This document shows positions 36,454 to 50,799 of a stretch of DNA of 64,000 bases, piece by piece. Source of the DNA: Amoebidium appalachense (taxonomy: Eukaryota; Ichthyosporea); NCBI GenBank assembly GCA_963693365.1, contig CAVNZM010000004.1:1364001-1428000 (forward strand), given 5' to 3'. The notes under the pieces are model-generated. The model did not search any database. It worked only from the letters and a program-made list of their open reading frames with translations, and was not told the origin of the DNA. The position numbers were made by a program, and so were the translations under genes. Position 1 is the stretch's first letter; the number at the start of each line of letters is the position of its first letter.

Positions 36454-36530
36454 ACAGCCTACGGTAAGAAGTACACATTCACGACGGACAATTGCAACTC
36501 ATCACACATAAAGAGTATGCCTCGTATATA
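36454..36530 (-). repeat. Divergent member of the poly(C)-tailed retroposon family
   Basis: ACGGTAAGAAGTACACATTC, ACGACGGACAATTGCAACTC and ACATAAAGAGTATGCC match the family order over about 75 bases. Unlike other members it is preceded only by a short GGGAGAGAGGGGGTGG stretch. Confidence 0.45.
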
Positions 36531-37449
36531 TGGGGGGGGGGGGGGGGGGGGTTGGGAAAGGCCTAGGAGGGGGGGGGGGGGTCATCATGGCCATGGTTGC
36601 CCATCCGCTCAGGGCCTGCTGTCTCAGTGGGCTGTGTAATTATGTAGTGACTGGTGCACATGCAAGTGTGTAAGAAGCACCGTGGGAGGCGGTGGGGAGG
36701 TGCACTGTGGCACTTTACCACAGTAAGCCAACCGTTTTTTGCTTTTCCAGTTAGACTGTGTACACGTGCACGTGCAGGTCTGTAGGGTTATTTTCTGTGT
36801 GCGGGCGCGCGTGTGTGTCACGAGGGTGTGTGTGTGTGTGTGTGTGTACGTGGGTGGTTGAGTGTAGGTACACATGACATAATGGTGCACGTGAGTGGTA
36901 ATCGTGGTGTGTGCCCGGTGTGTTCGCGCACGCACGTGCATGCACTGCATCACGGGGCATATGTACACACATGGCAGAATCACTGCCACGACGGAGGAGG
37001 AATAGCTCAAATTTCTTTGTATATAGGGGTTTTTGTGTCAATAGACACAGAGCCGGGGACTGGACTTTATATAAAGTAGCTTCAATAGACCAGATTTTTG
37101 TCGTGTGTGTGCCTGTGTATTCTTTAATCTTTTTTTTTTTTTTTTTGTGGTTGGTGGTGGTGGTGGTGGTGGTGGGGGGGGGGGGGGGGGGGGGGGGGGG
37201 ATCGGGAGATAAAAGGGAAACACATACACACAACACACACAAGGGGGGGGGGGGGGGGGGGAATCGCGATCGGGAGATAAAAGGGGAACACACACCCACT
37301 CACACACACGCACACACACACCACTTGCGCGCGCGTGCCGGGAGATAAAAGGGGAACACACACACACACCGTGACACACGCACACTCCCACGCACACGCA
37401 CACGTGCACGCGCGCGCGCGGGGAGTTAAAAGGGGAACACACACACACA

Positions 37450-37493
<44 letters not shown>

Positions 37494-37605
37494 TGCGCGC
37501 ACGCGCCGCACACACATACACCCATTCACCTCGTCGACAAAACCCAACTCAGACACTGCTGCACTTGAACATGGGAGGAGGAGGGGGGGGGGGGGGGGGG
37601 GGGGG

Positions 37606-37639
37606 GGGTTGAATGCGGAACACGGTACGAAGTACGGAT

Positions 37640-37676
<37 letters not shown>

Positions 37677-38048
37677 GCTAACTGAGTAAACAGGACCAGA
37701 GCACTAACGAGAAGGATTAAAACCTGGTGACACAGACTTAGAGGCCACCGTGAGGGCACAGCAGGGATGGATCGCTCACGAGATTGCAGGGCCAAAAAAA
37801 ATGCGGCCAGGAAGGGTGTTGTGGTGTCGAATTGTGTTTGGAAGATGTTCAGAAGGTGTAGGTTTGATTTTGAGAGGGGGCCGGGGGGGGGGGGGGGGCG
37901 GTTGAATGCGTCATAAAGTACGAAAAAAGGGGGGTTAAAAAGCGGAACATGGCACGAAGTACAAGAACACGATGAGAAACACGGTGAAGGACACAGGCAA
38001 AAGCAAACATTCAGGTATGCAACATCAGCAACGTGCGCAGTGTGCAAA
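37606..38048 (-). repeat. Unit B-like fragments in nested or chimeric arrangement
   Basis: GAATGCGGAACACGGTACGA at 37612 stops after about 27 bases at a poly-G run. A second, variant unit at about 37902 (TTGAATGCGTCATAAAGTAC) is followed by AGCGGAACATGGCACGAAGT and the unit B interior to 38048. Minus-strand open frames across here are hydrophobic but not recognisable. Confidence 0.55.
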
Positions 38049-38150
38049 ATGAGGAACTCAGGAGACGGGGCTTCTAGGGCCCCCCGTCGATACCTAAGTC
38101 GATACTTCCCTGGCTAACATACCACACCAGATGAAAAGAATGAAGCCCCA
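38049..38150 (-). repeat. Unit A internal fragment
   Basis: About 100 bases (GGAACTCAGGAGACGGGGCT ... GATGAAAAGAATGAAG) match the middle of unit A (18751-18850 and 25851-25950) with a few differences. It is joined directly to unit-B-like sequence on its left, so this locus is a chimera. Confidence 0.65.
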
Positions 38151-38755
38151 CGGAAGAAAAGTAGGAAATCGGTTAAGAGAGACCGCATGTGCATGGGATA
38201 GAGGATGGTGAGTGAGTAAGAAGAGATAGAGGGAGTGAAGGGGGGGGGGGGGGGGGGGGGAGATAGAGGAGAGAGAGAGCGAGGGAGGGAGGGAGGGAGA
38301 GAGGGAGAGTGAAGAGAGAACAGGAAGGGAGAGAGAGAGTGTGTGTGTGTGTGTGAATGTGTGTGCATGCGCGTGTATGCCATGTTGAGTGTGAAGAGAG
38401 AGAAGGAGGGGGGTGGGGGGGAGGGGGGGGGGGGGGCTCCCGTAATGGGGGGGAGCGAGAGAGAGAACGGAGGGAGGAAGGAGGGAGGGAGGGGAGAGGA
38501 CGGAGGGGAGGGGGGGGGGGGGGGGGGGGGGCAGCCGAGGGGGGGGGAGGGAAGGGGGTAAGAGAAGGGAGAATAAGAGGGAAAGAGAGCGGCCATGTGT
38601 GCATGTGAGAGCAGACCGTGCTGAGTGAAACGGGGGGGGGGGGGGGGGGGGGGGAGTGATAGACAGAGAGGGGGGGGGAGGGGGGAGAGGGAAGGGGGTA
38701 AGAGAAGGGAGAATAAAAGGGAAAGAGAGAGACCGTGTGTGCACGTGGAGAGAGG

Positions 38756-39120
<365 letters not shown>

Positions 39121-39224
39121 GAACAAGCATAGCCTAAAAACCAACCGAGCTCCACAACCTTTGCTCATGCATGGAGAGGGGGTGGGAGGGTGGGAAAGAT
39201 GGGAATGGGGAAGAACCGTGTGTG

Positions 39225-39263
<39 letters not shown>

Positions 39264-39267
39264 TGGT

Positions 39268-39323
<56 letters not shown>

Positions 39324-39689
39324 AGGGGGTTTCGTCGGGATAAAATGTTTATGAGGCTCGATTGGGCCATGATGTCATGGTTACAGAGCAAAAGCACGTG
39401 ATTTGCAAATGGAGTCGGAGGCTTAAGGAAATTTCTTGACCGATGTGAGTGGCCGCAAGAGGCAACAAAAAAGATAAATAAAAAAAAAGGAAAATCAACA
39501 TGGGGGGGGGGGGGGGGGGGGGGGAGTAGAGCACAAAAGTCGAAAATTGGGAGATTAAGATTACTTAAACTTGTGCAGTAGGTGTTGGGAATAACGAAAA
39601 AAGAAAGAGGGGGGGGGGGGGGGGGGGGGGAGTAATTCAATTCGCGATTCACAAGGGGAGGGGCAGGGGGGGGGGGGGGGGGCTCCTAC

Positions 39690-39830
39690 CCTGAACCATA
39701 GTGTCAGAATGAGAACCACTTTGGTACTGCTGAAATGGTAACCTGCTGGCATCGGAATAGGAGGTCGAGCTAGGCTCAGTAGTTTGTAACGTGTGCTCTT
39801 GGTAAGGACACAACTCAGGGCTCTACTCAT
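39690..39830 (-). CDS. Possible first exon of an unrecognised gene
   Basis: ATG at 39830 opens 47 codons to a donor AGG|GTAGGA. The peptide MSRALSCVLTKSTRYKLLSL is basic and lacks acidic residues, like a mitochondrial presequence, and is followed by a hydrophobic VVLILTLWF. No downstream exon could be linked with confidence. An in-frame ORF of this size could arise by chance. Confidence 0.28.
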
Positions 39831-40851
39831 CTGCTCTACTCCGTATGCTCCAGGTCACCTTCCAAAGTTTGGGTGACTCTGGATGGCTCCCAGTCACCAA
39901 CTCGCAAAATTTCTACCATCCTAACACTATGAGCTGAAAATAATGAGCCCTGGAACGTTTCGCCTCAAGTGTAAGATAGGGAAAAGACACACGTGTCACC
40001 TCTATGTTAGCAACGGTTCCGTGCAAAAAAACAAAACATGAAACGTTGCAATTGGCCCATTGAGTCCACTGTTACATATTGTAGTGTTGGAGCGCAAAGC
40101 TGTAGCGGCGCCAACCTGCGAACAACTGCTCACTGCGATTGGCAGAATTGACTTGCGCAAGCATGACATCAGGGTCTCTGCCGCCCAGCGAGATAGCAAG
40201 GTCGACTGATCTTGAAGTCTTTACCTCAATAGTAAACAGGCTTTGGTTGCTTAATAGAAAGGTTAGCATATAAAGCGACGCGCGAATTTATTATATTCAT
40301 TATATGGTCTCTGACCCCTCCTTCGTGGTCAAAACAACGACGAAGCACGATCTTATCATAATACTAGCGGCTCGTTTATCGATCACTGCCCCAGCACAAC
40401 CCAGCTGAGGCCTAAATTTTTCCTATTTTAAAAATGAAGTGCGCATTTTTTATATACCAACATTTTTCCTAGAACACCAAATCAAGCGTCCTTACCAGAG
40501 GGGCGAGCCGAGGCCGGAGTTTCGGGACGAGTGGCCGAGTTTCTGGGCATCGGCCCCGAAACGAGGTCGAGGGGAGGGGGAGGGGAAGCCCCCGGAGGGT
40601 GCCGGTAGAAGACGCGGCACCCCTATCCATGGCCGGTAGAACAAATACAGGGCTTGCTATACTAAAACAATTTGGGTATATTTTGGGTGATATTAAAGTC
40701 TTTTCTAGATATCTTGCTAGATAGAAAGCTTCTTTTCAGTGTTTTTAGAGAGCCGTAAAAATTACACCATTTTTCCAATTTGTAACCCGGAAAAAGTTCG
40801 GCTGCTGAGGAACAATTGCCCGCAAATAAGATTTAGAGTCAAACCTAATTA
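39831..40851. other. Unique DNA left of the Harbinger element
   Basis: No gene is recognised. A short GC-rich patch at 40490-40630 (CGAGGCCGGAGTTTCGGGAC and similar) contrasts with AT-rich surroundings. Confidence 0.45.
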
Positions 40852-42183
40852 CCTGTTTGGCAACGCGGGTTAGTGTAATCTGGATTTCGGGGGATATCTG
40901 GATATCAAAATCGAGATCCAGATTATGCTGCAGAATCCGGATCTCAGCCGAAACCTGGGTTAAGCCGGGTAGATAACCCATGGATGCCAAACAGCCCACG
41001 TACGATTTCGGGTTAGATTTGCTCTGCAGCTGTCACGCTGTTCATCACCGGTCGGTGACTTGCAATTGCAGACCCGCTACACATATACACCATAGTGATA
41101 AGCAGTAATAAACCACGAAAGCGCTGAGTTGTATACGGTTTATTTGAGACACTCACCATGTATGCAGCCCGGAACATAGCCGTTTTGGCTGCGATTGCAG
41201 CCTTGACCTATAGCCCAGAGCTCAAAGAGCCCTGTCGTACTTCCCCGCTCAGTGGTAGAGAGTATGTGCAAGAACTGCTTGGCACAGCTCACGAGACAAG
41301 GGTGAACGATGTCCTACGCGTGAGTCCATATGTTGCAAGGGAGTTAATTGAGAAGTTGGCTCCATTCATTGAAGAGAGTGATAACATGGACGCTCAGGAA
41401 GTTACCTGCATGATGCTGTATACCCTTGGGCAGGGTGTTGCAGTCAGGAACGTTGCCGAACGTTTCCAACACAGCACCGAGACCGTGAGCCGGTATGTAG
41501 TGCTATGACTCCTGCCCTGTTGAATTATGTTATTGGCTGTGTGTTTGCAGCATTTGTCTGTGCTTGTTAAACAACAATGCTCCGAATGGGTTGTGTTCCA
41601 CTGTCCAGGGTGCACGTGCGCGTGCACTGTCTCAAGGGTTTGCTGTTGTTTTCAATAAAGCTTATATGTAGGAATGTGGAAAATAATCAGACATCATTGT
41701 GTGCTGCAGGCGTTTTCGAGAAGGCATCGATGCCACGCTTGCTGCTTTCGGGGAAGAATACATGATTCAACCCGATGAGTCATATATGGTGCCTAGTTGG
41801 GTGCGTGAAAACCCTGAGTTTTGGCCTTACTTCCGTATTGTTCTCGGGGCAGTTGATGGCACTCTTGTTCCGTGCAAGGTCAAACCGGAGGCTGCTGATC
41901 GGGATCGGTGCAGGAAAGGTTTCACAGCACAAAATGTATTGGGTGCATGCGACTGGGAAGCATATTCCACATATTGTTTGCCCGGTGGGGAGGGATGTGG
42001 TGCAGACAGCACAGTGTTGAACTGTGCCCTCGAGCAGCCCCCTCCACAAAATTTTACGTGTGCCGACGGGGAAAGTTTACCTGGGTGACCAGGGCTACCC
42101 GAACACAAACGAAATTTTGGCACCCTACAGAGGAGTCCGCTATCATCTGAAGGAGTACGGGACGGGAGCAATGGCGTATTTAG

Positions 42184-42221
<38 letters not shown>

Positions 42222-42330
42222 CCCCCCCCCCCCCTCCCCCAAAAAAAGAAGGCCCCTCGACCCATCACTCCCTCCCTACATTGGTAAAAAAGTGTGCTTT
42301 TCCTGTTTCCTTTTGTTCTGCACACACACA

Positions 42331-42398
<68 letters not shown>

Positions 42399-43991
42399 CA
42401 CATGCACAGAGAGAGTGGATAGGGAGAGAAAAAGAGAGATAGATAGTTTACACATCCAACCTGAAGGTCGTGCGCGCATGCACAAACACCTACACAGACT
42501 CACGTGTACAAATACGCACACACACATGCGTCCGCGTGTGCCCGCACGGGTCATGCCCGCGTGCACACACTAAACGAACATGCACACACACAAACAGCCA
42601 CGCGCACACACACACTGTCATATTGATGTTGAAGTGTCTGGTGTTGTCTATTCATGTGTCGTGTTCTAGTCCTCAGAATGCGAAGGAGTTATTCAACCTG
42701 AGGCATGCCAAGGCGCGGGTGGTCATTGAGCGGTTCTATGGTATGCTGAAAAACCGCTTTCAGATACTCCAGAAAGCCACCAACTACTGTCCTAAGATGC
42801 TCTCGAAGATCATTCTTGTGTGCTTTCTACTTATGAACTTTATAAAAAAGCACAACGCGGAGGAGCATGGCCACTACTCAGACGAAGAGCAGCACAACTT
42901 GCCTACACGTGGTAAGTCTTTGGTTGCATTTGGTTTTGTTTCTCTTCCTCTACCAGTTTTTCAGTTATTTTTGTTTTTATTTTGTTCTCTGGTTTTGTGG
43001 TGGGCAACGGGTCAAGATGGGTTGGAGTGTGCGTCTGCACGTTTTTTTGATGTGGTTTTTGTGGTGTGACTGATTTTGCTCGAGTTGGGATGGAGTGTGC
43101 CTCTGAGCGGCGGCAGCGTTGTTGGTGTGTGTGGGGAACCAGGGGAAAGGAGGGGGTGGGTAGGGGGATGATTTATAAGACTGTATGCTTGATGTAAAGG
43201 CCTTGATGTTTTTTAACTCTGTGTTAGGCAGGGGCAACCAAAACCAACAAGAAGACGAGGCAGAGGCAGATGCCAGAAGAGATCAAATTGCTGCAGCTAT
43301 GTGGGTTGACTACACGAGCAGGGCACAGGGTGCCTGGTGAATAGTAAATGAGCACTGAATCGTGCAGTGACATGTGTCCGTCCCGTCCCCGTCCCCCCCC
43401 CCCCCCCCCCCCCCCCCCCTCAAAGAAAGATAGCAGGTAAAAGAAAAGAAAAAAACTGCACACACACACACCTTTCTGCACATGATGTTGCAAAGGTCAT
43501 TCTGAGTACTTTTGTATTCCTACTAATGCTGCACCAGGCGGCGAGGCCGAACACTAAAACAATGATTTCAAACGGTGATCACTACATCATACTCACTTCT
43601 ACACGTAAAAGATGTTTCTTGCACTATCCCCCCGCCCACACCATAACAAAAAAAAAGAAAGAAATTGGCGCCCTTTCAACAATCCTTTTTTGGCCACTTC
43701 AAACTATCGACGATTGGTGCAAAAGGACACCATATATAGTTCCATAAAATGAACATTCATTGGGTCGGACATTCAGGACCTGAAAGGATTTCGCGCTAAT
43801 CCACCTCCCGAGGTGGATTAGTGGAATCCAGATTACGGCCATGTCCGAGGGGTTTGAAACCCAGATTTACGTGACCGGATCTGGCCGTCTGTTTGGCAGC
43901 GGCTGGATTTTGAGATTTGGATTTAGCGCTAAACCCAAAATCGCCCGTAATCCGGATTTAGGACCCTAAACCCGGGTTGCCAAACAGGCCC
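40852..43991 (+). mobile_element. PIF/Harbinger DNA transposon, about 3.1 kb
   Basis: Terminal inverted repeats are visible: the left end CCTGTTTGGCAACGCGGGTT (40852) matches the reverse complement of the right end AACCCGGGTTGCCAAACAGG (to 43989). CCTGTTTGGC is typical of PIF/Harbinger termini. TTA occurs beside both ends (40849-40851 and 43992-43994), fitting the 3-base TWA target duplication of this superfamily, although the right copy is offset by CCC. Subterminal regions contain further inverted copies: GCCAAACAG at 40985, CTGTTTGGCAGC at 43890 and a 26-base palindrome at 43796-43821. The internal gene is a HARBI1-like transposase. Confidence 0.85.
41158..43340 (+). CDS. HARBI1-like transposase (DDE), four exons, one frame break
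   Basis: Exons 41158-41492, 41710-42154, 42670-42911 and 43228-43340 join in phase with GT-AG sites, giving about 377 residues if one extra base in exon 2 is discounted. Exon 1 has the helix-turn-helix-like region (VAERFQHSTETVSR). Exon 2 contains the three acidic positions: GAVDGTLVP, GCGADSTVL and LGDQGYPNT. Exon 3 has ELFNLRHAKARVVIERFYGM, a hallmark of the family, and exon 4 ends RDQIAAAMW..Y. The frame changes once between the second and third Asp, around 42024-42060 in a C/A-rich run. Intron 2 (42155-42669) contains poly-C, (CA)n and mixed repeats. PIF-type elements normally also need a Myb/SANT-like partner, which is not seen here. Transposition would need the frame restored, unless the break is a sequencing error. 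Confidence 0.9.
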
Positions 43992-45672
43992 TTAACGCTT
44001 CCGCAACATATCTCAAGATTGCCATGTTTGGCAACTTTGGATGCCCTAAAAGAGTAAAAACAAAGCGAGTGCTTATCGTCTCTGACGTCAGAGTGACGAA
44101 ACCCAACAAACTGCAGAATATATAATAAAACATAAATTTTTGAGCGGTACGTGCACAAGCTTAAGATAAATTTGAGCTATTTTTAGTAACGTTGCTATTG
44201 GAATGCACGAAGCGCTGCAAGTATATTACCACGGCAGAGGGCCGTGATATTACCCGATCCCTTGACCACATTCCTCCTCATGACTCCCCACATTCTTTCC
44301 TCGGCCCGCAGGCGGCTCCCCCTAGATTAACCATATGGCGAATAGATAAGGAGGCCTTGCAGTCTACCGTCTACCCGGTCGTTTTTGCTTTTTGTGCCAC
44401 TGCCAGATAGCAGAAAACGCCATTTGAAGGTGGGCTAGCCCAGACATGGAGTTTTCCACCCTCATCTAGAGCAAGGTTGACCACTTCAGCCTCTTTTTTG
44501 CCCGTTTTTCATGGTGGTCAGCTGGCCTCTCCTACACAGATACTACATGGGCTCATCACCTTCCTGTTCTGGCGCAAAACTAGGCTAATCCCCACCATGC
44601 CCGTGACGCTTGGCCACTGACAAAACTCACCTCCGCTGTAGACTTTACCCCACCCAAAGCTTTTTACACCCATAAAAGAAGACATCTTCGAGCTGTAAAT
44701 ACTGAGCATACAAATCCCCTCCTCCGGACCAACCACAGCTCACACATGCGCTGCGCACGCAGTGTGGGGATCCGCATACACGGATCCTAACCACGGCATG
44801 CCGTGTACGGCGCAGGTCCCTCGGGCAATTAATGCAACTTCCTCCTCCCCTACCCATCCCCTCCCCCCTCCCCTGACACCCCCCCCCCCCCCCCTCTTCC
44901 CCCCCCCCCCCCCCTCCCCCCTCTCTCCCCCCCCCCCCCACCCCCCCCCCCCCCTCCTGCGGCAGGCCCCACCACCATTATAGAATGACTGGGTAGGCCG
45001 TGGCCTCTGCCTATGGGACGTCCCAAAATGACTCCCATGGCCACCCATCAACATAGCAACACTGTATGGTTCGCGAAATTTCTTCGCCCATATATGTAAA
45101 TTCTTCACTTCCTGACCTCTTTAGGAATCCTAAAGTTAGGGAAAGTTTCACCCAATCCCTCTTCCACCATAAAAAAGGATATTGTGCAAAACCGTACTAT
45201 GTTGACCATGGTGCGTGCAGCTGAAGGCTGCAACCGACACACATTAATATGCGGCAACTGACAGCACAATATCATCATACTATGCACACTAAACCCGTTG
45301 GCAGACACATAGTACTACATGTACACAGAACTCACTTTACACACCGTGACATGGCATAAACAAAAAATTTACATGATGAAAAACACACGCCCACACACAT
45401 TCACACCTACCCGCCCGACCACACCCCCGCCCACGTAACACACGCACGTGGCGCGCGCGCACACACACACAGACACACAAACGCATGCAGCATGCACGCA
45501 CTCACGCACGCACGCACACACACATGCACGCACGCACACACTGAAGCACGCACGCACGCACGTACGTACGTACACACGTACACACATGCGCACACACACA
45601 CGTGTGCACATACAAACAAACATGTGCACGAGCGCACACGCACACACGCACACATGCACACGCACACACCGT

Positions 45673-45745
<73 letters not shown>

Positions 45746-46272
45746 TCCTGAGACAGACAGAGACACACACACACCGTCACACACACACACATACATACAC
45801 GTGAGCACGTGCCGTAACGCACGCACACACGTGGGGGGGGGGGGGGGGGGGGGTGGAAGAAAGAGAGAGAGTGGTGAGAGAGAGATACTCAAGGTGGGGA
45901 AGGAGGGGGGAGAGAGGGAGGGAGAGAGGGAGAAGGAGGGGGGGTGGGGGGGGGGGGGGGGGGGGAGGGTCCACAGGGAACACGGGTAACTGCAGCTGGA
46001 AAATACAAACTACTTTTGAAAGGTTAAGATTTAATGTGAGTGCCTGGCCCGGCCTAGGCAAGTTACGTGCCATTCAGGCACGCATCATTTTATAAAGAGT
46101 TATTGTACAAGCCGGCTACAATGCTATTAAGTTATTAATTGAAATTCAACACCAAAAGGTCAACATCAGTGTAGAATTTGTGCAGAGCCGGCCATAGTTA
46201 GTTTACAAGTTCACACCACTTTTTGACACCTCTTATCTGTGTGACTATTGTAACCTACAATATTAACTGTTT
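43992..46272. other. Intergenic region right of Harbinger
   Basis: Unique sequence at 44000-44850 and 44990-45370 without recognisable coding, C-rich tracts at 44860-44955, a long alternating (CA)n block with CG and CGTA interruptions at 45380-45700, (GA)n at 45706-45744, and poly-G at 45834-45853 and 45945-45965. Confidence 0.5.
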
Positions 46273-46943
46273 TCAAAAGCGTGTATCCTCGCGGTTGACC
46301 GATGTCTTCTTGCGGTTGAGACCCGGCTGGAACTCCTCAAACAGAGTGTCGGTGTCCTCAAGAGACATACCGGCCGTCTCAGGCACGCACATGTACACAA
46401 AGGTCGTCATGGTGACAATGAAGCACGTGAAGAACACAAACGTGCCCCACAGGTTGAACACGTTTGGCCGGTACAGGTATGGGGTAATCTTGCCCACCAC
46501 GGCAGCCATAGCCCAGTTGGTGGCCGTCGACACACTCATGCCCTTGCCGCGGAGGTTCTGGGGGAAGATCTCGGAACACAGCACCCACACCACGGGGCCC
46601 CAGCTGTAGGCAAAGCAGGCCACAAAGATGACAGCGAAAACAATCACAAAGATGCCCACGGTCTCGTTTGTCTTGTAGTCAAACAGAGGAGGGGCCAAGA
46701 TGGCACAACCGGCGGTACCGAGGGCCATGCCCACACCACCGGTTAACAGAAGCGTGATGCGACCGGTGCGCTCAATCAGGTAGATGCAGATGAACGTAGA
46801 AAGGAAGTTGAACGTGGTCAGGGCAAGGTTGGCCCAGAGTGCGCCGGTCTCGCTGAAAAATGTGGCAAAGATGTCGGGGGCAGTTTGAAACCTGAGAAGC
46901 CGATGCTGAAGGTGACCGGATGCCGCTGAATATATACCACAGC
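46273..46943 (-). pseudogene. Sugar-porter MFS transporter, C-terminal half only
   Basis: The reading frame from about 46891 to the TGA at 46273 encodes the second half of a sugar transporter: PDIFATFFSETGALWANLAL, an IERTGR loop, the SWGPVVWVLCSEIFPQNLRG signature, TATNWAM and the PETAG C-terminal motif before a hydrophilic tail. These are transmembrane segments about 7/8 to 12 of a plasma-membrane hexose or polyol porter. Upstream, similarity continues in another frame (AVVY...FSIGFSG) to a TTTAG acceptor at 46944, so at least one frame shift separates them. No exons for segments 1-6 were found between here and the kelch gene at 50543. It is either a 5'-truncated decaying copy or a gene whose other exons are lost or unrecognised. 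Confidence 0.7.
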
Positions 46944-50542
<3,599 letters not shown>

Positions 50543-50717
50543 TTACAGGGCGAATGGTGAAATCACGTGCTCGGGCACACCCACGTTGCGCAGCTGGTTG
50601 TATGAGTAGAGGCGAGATTGGCCAATCACACGCAGGCACATGTCCTGGAGGGTCGGCATCTTGAGGTAGCAAATGGAAACCTGCAGGGGGTGGTTCGTGT
50701 GAGTTGAGGGTGTGGTC

Positions 50718-50799
<82 letters not shown>

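Noticed and set aside
37204-37440. Spaced GGGAGATAAAAGG repeats as a CRISPR array
   Set aside because: Only four copies, with low-complexity (CA)n spacers in a eukaryotic repeat region.
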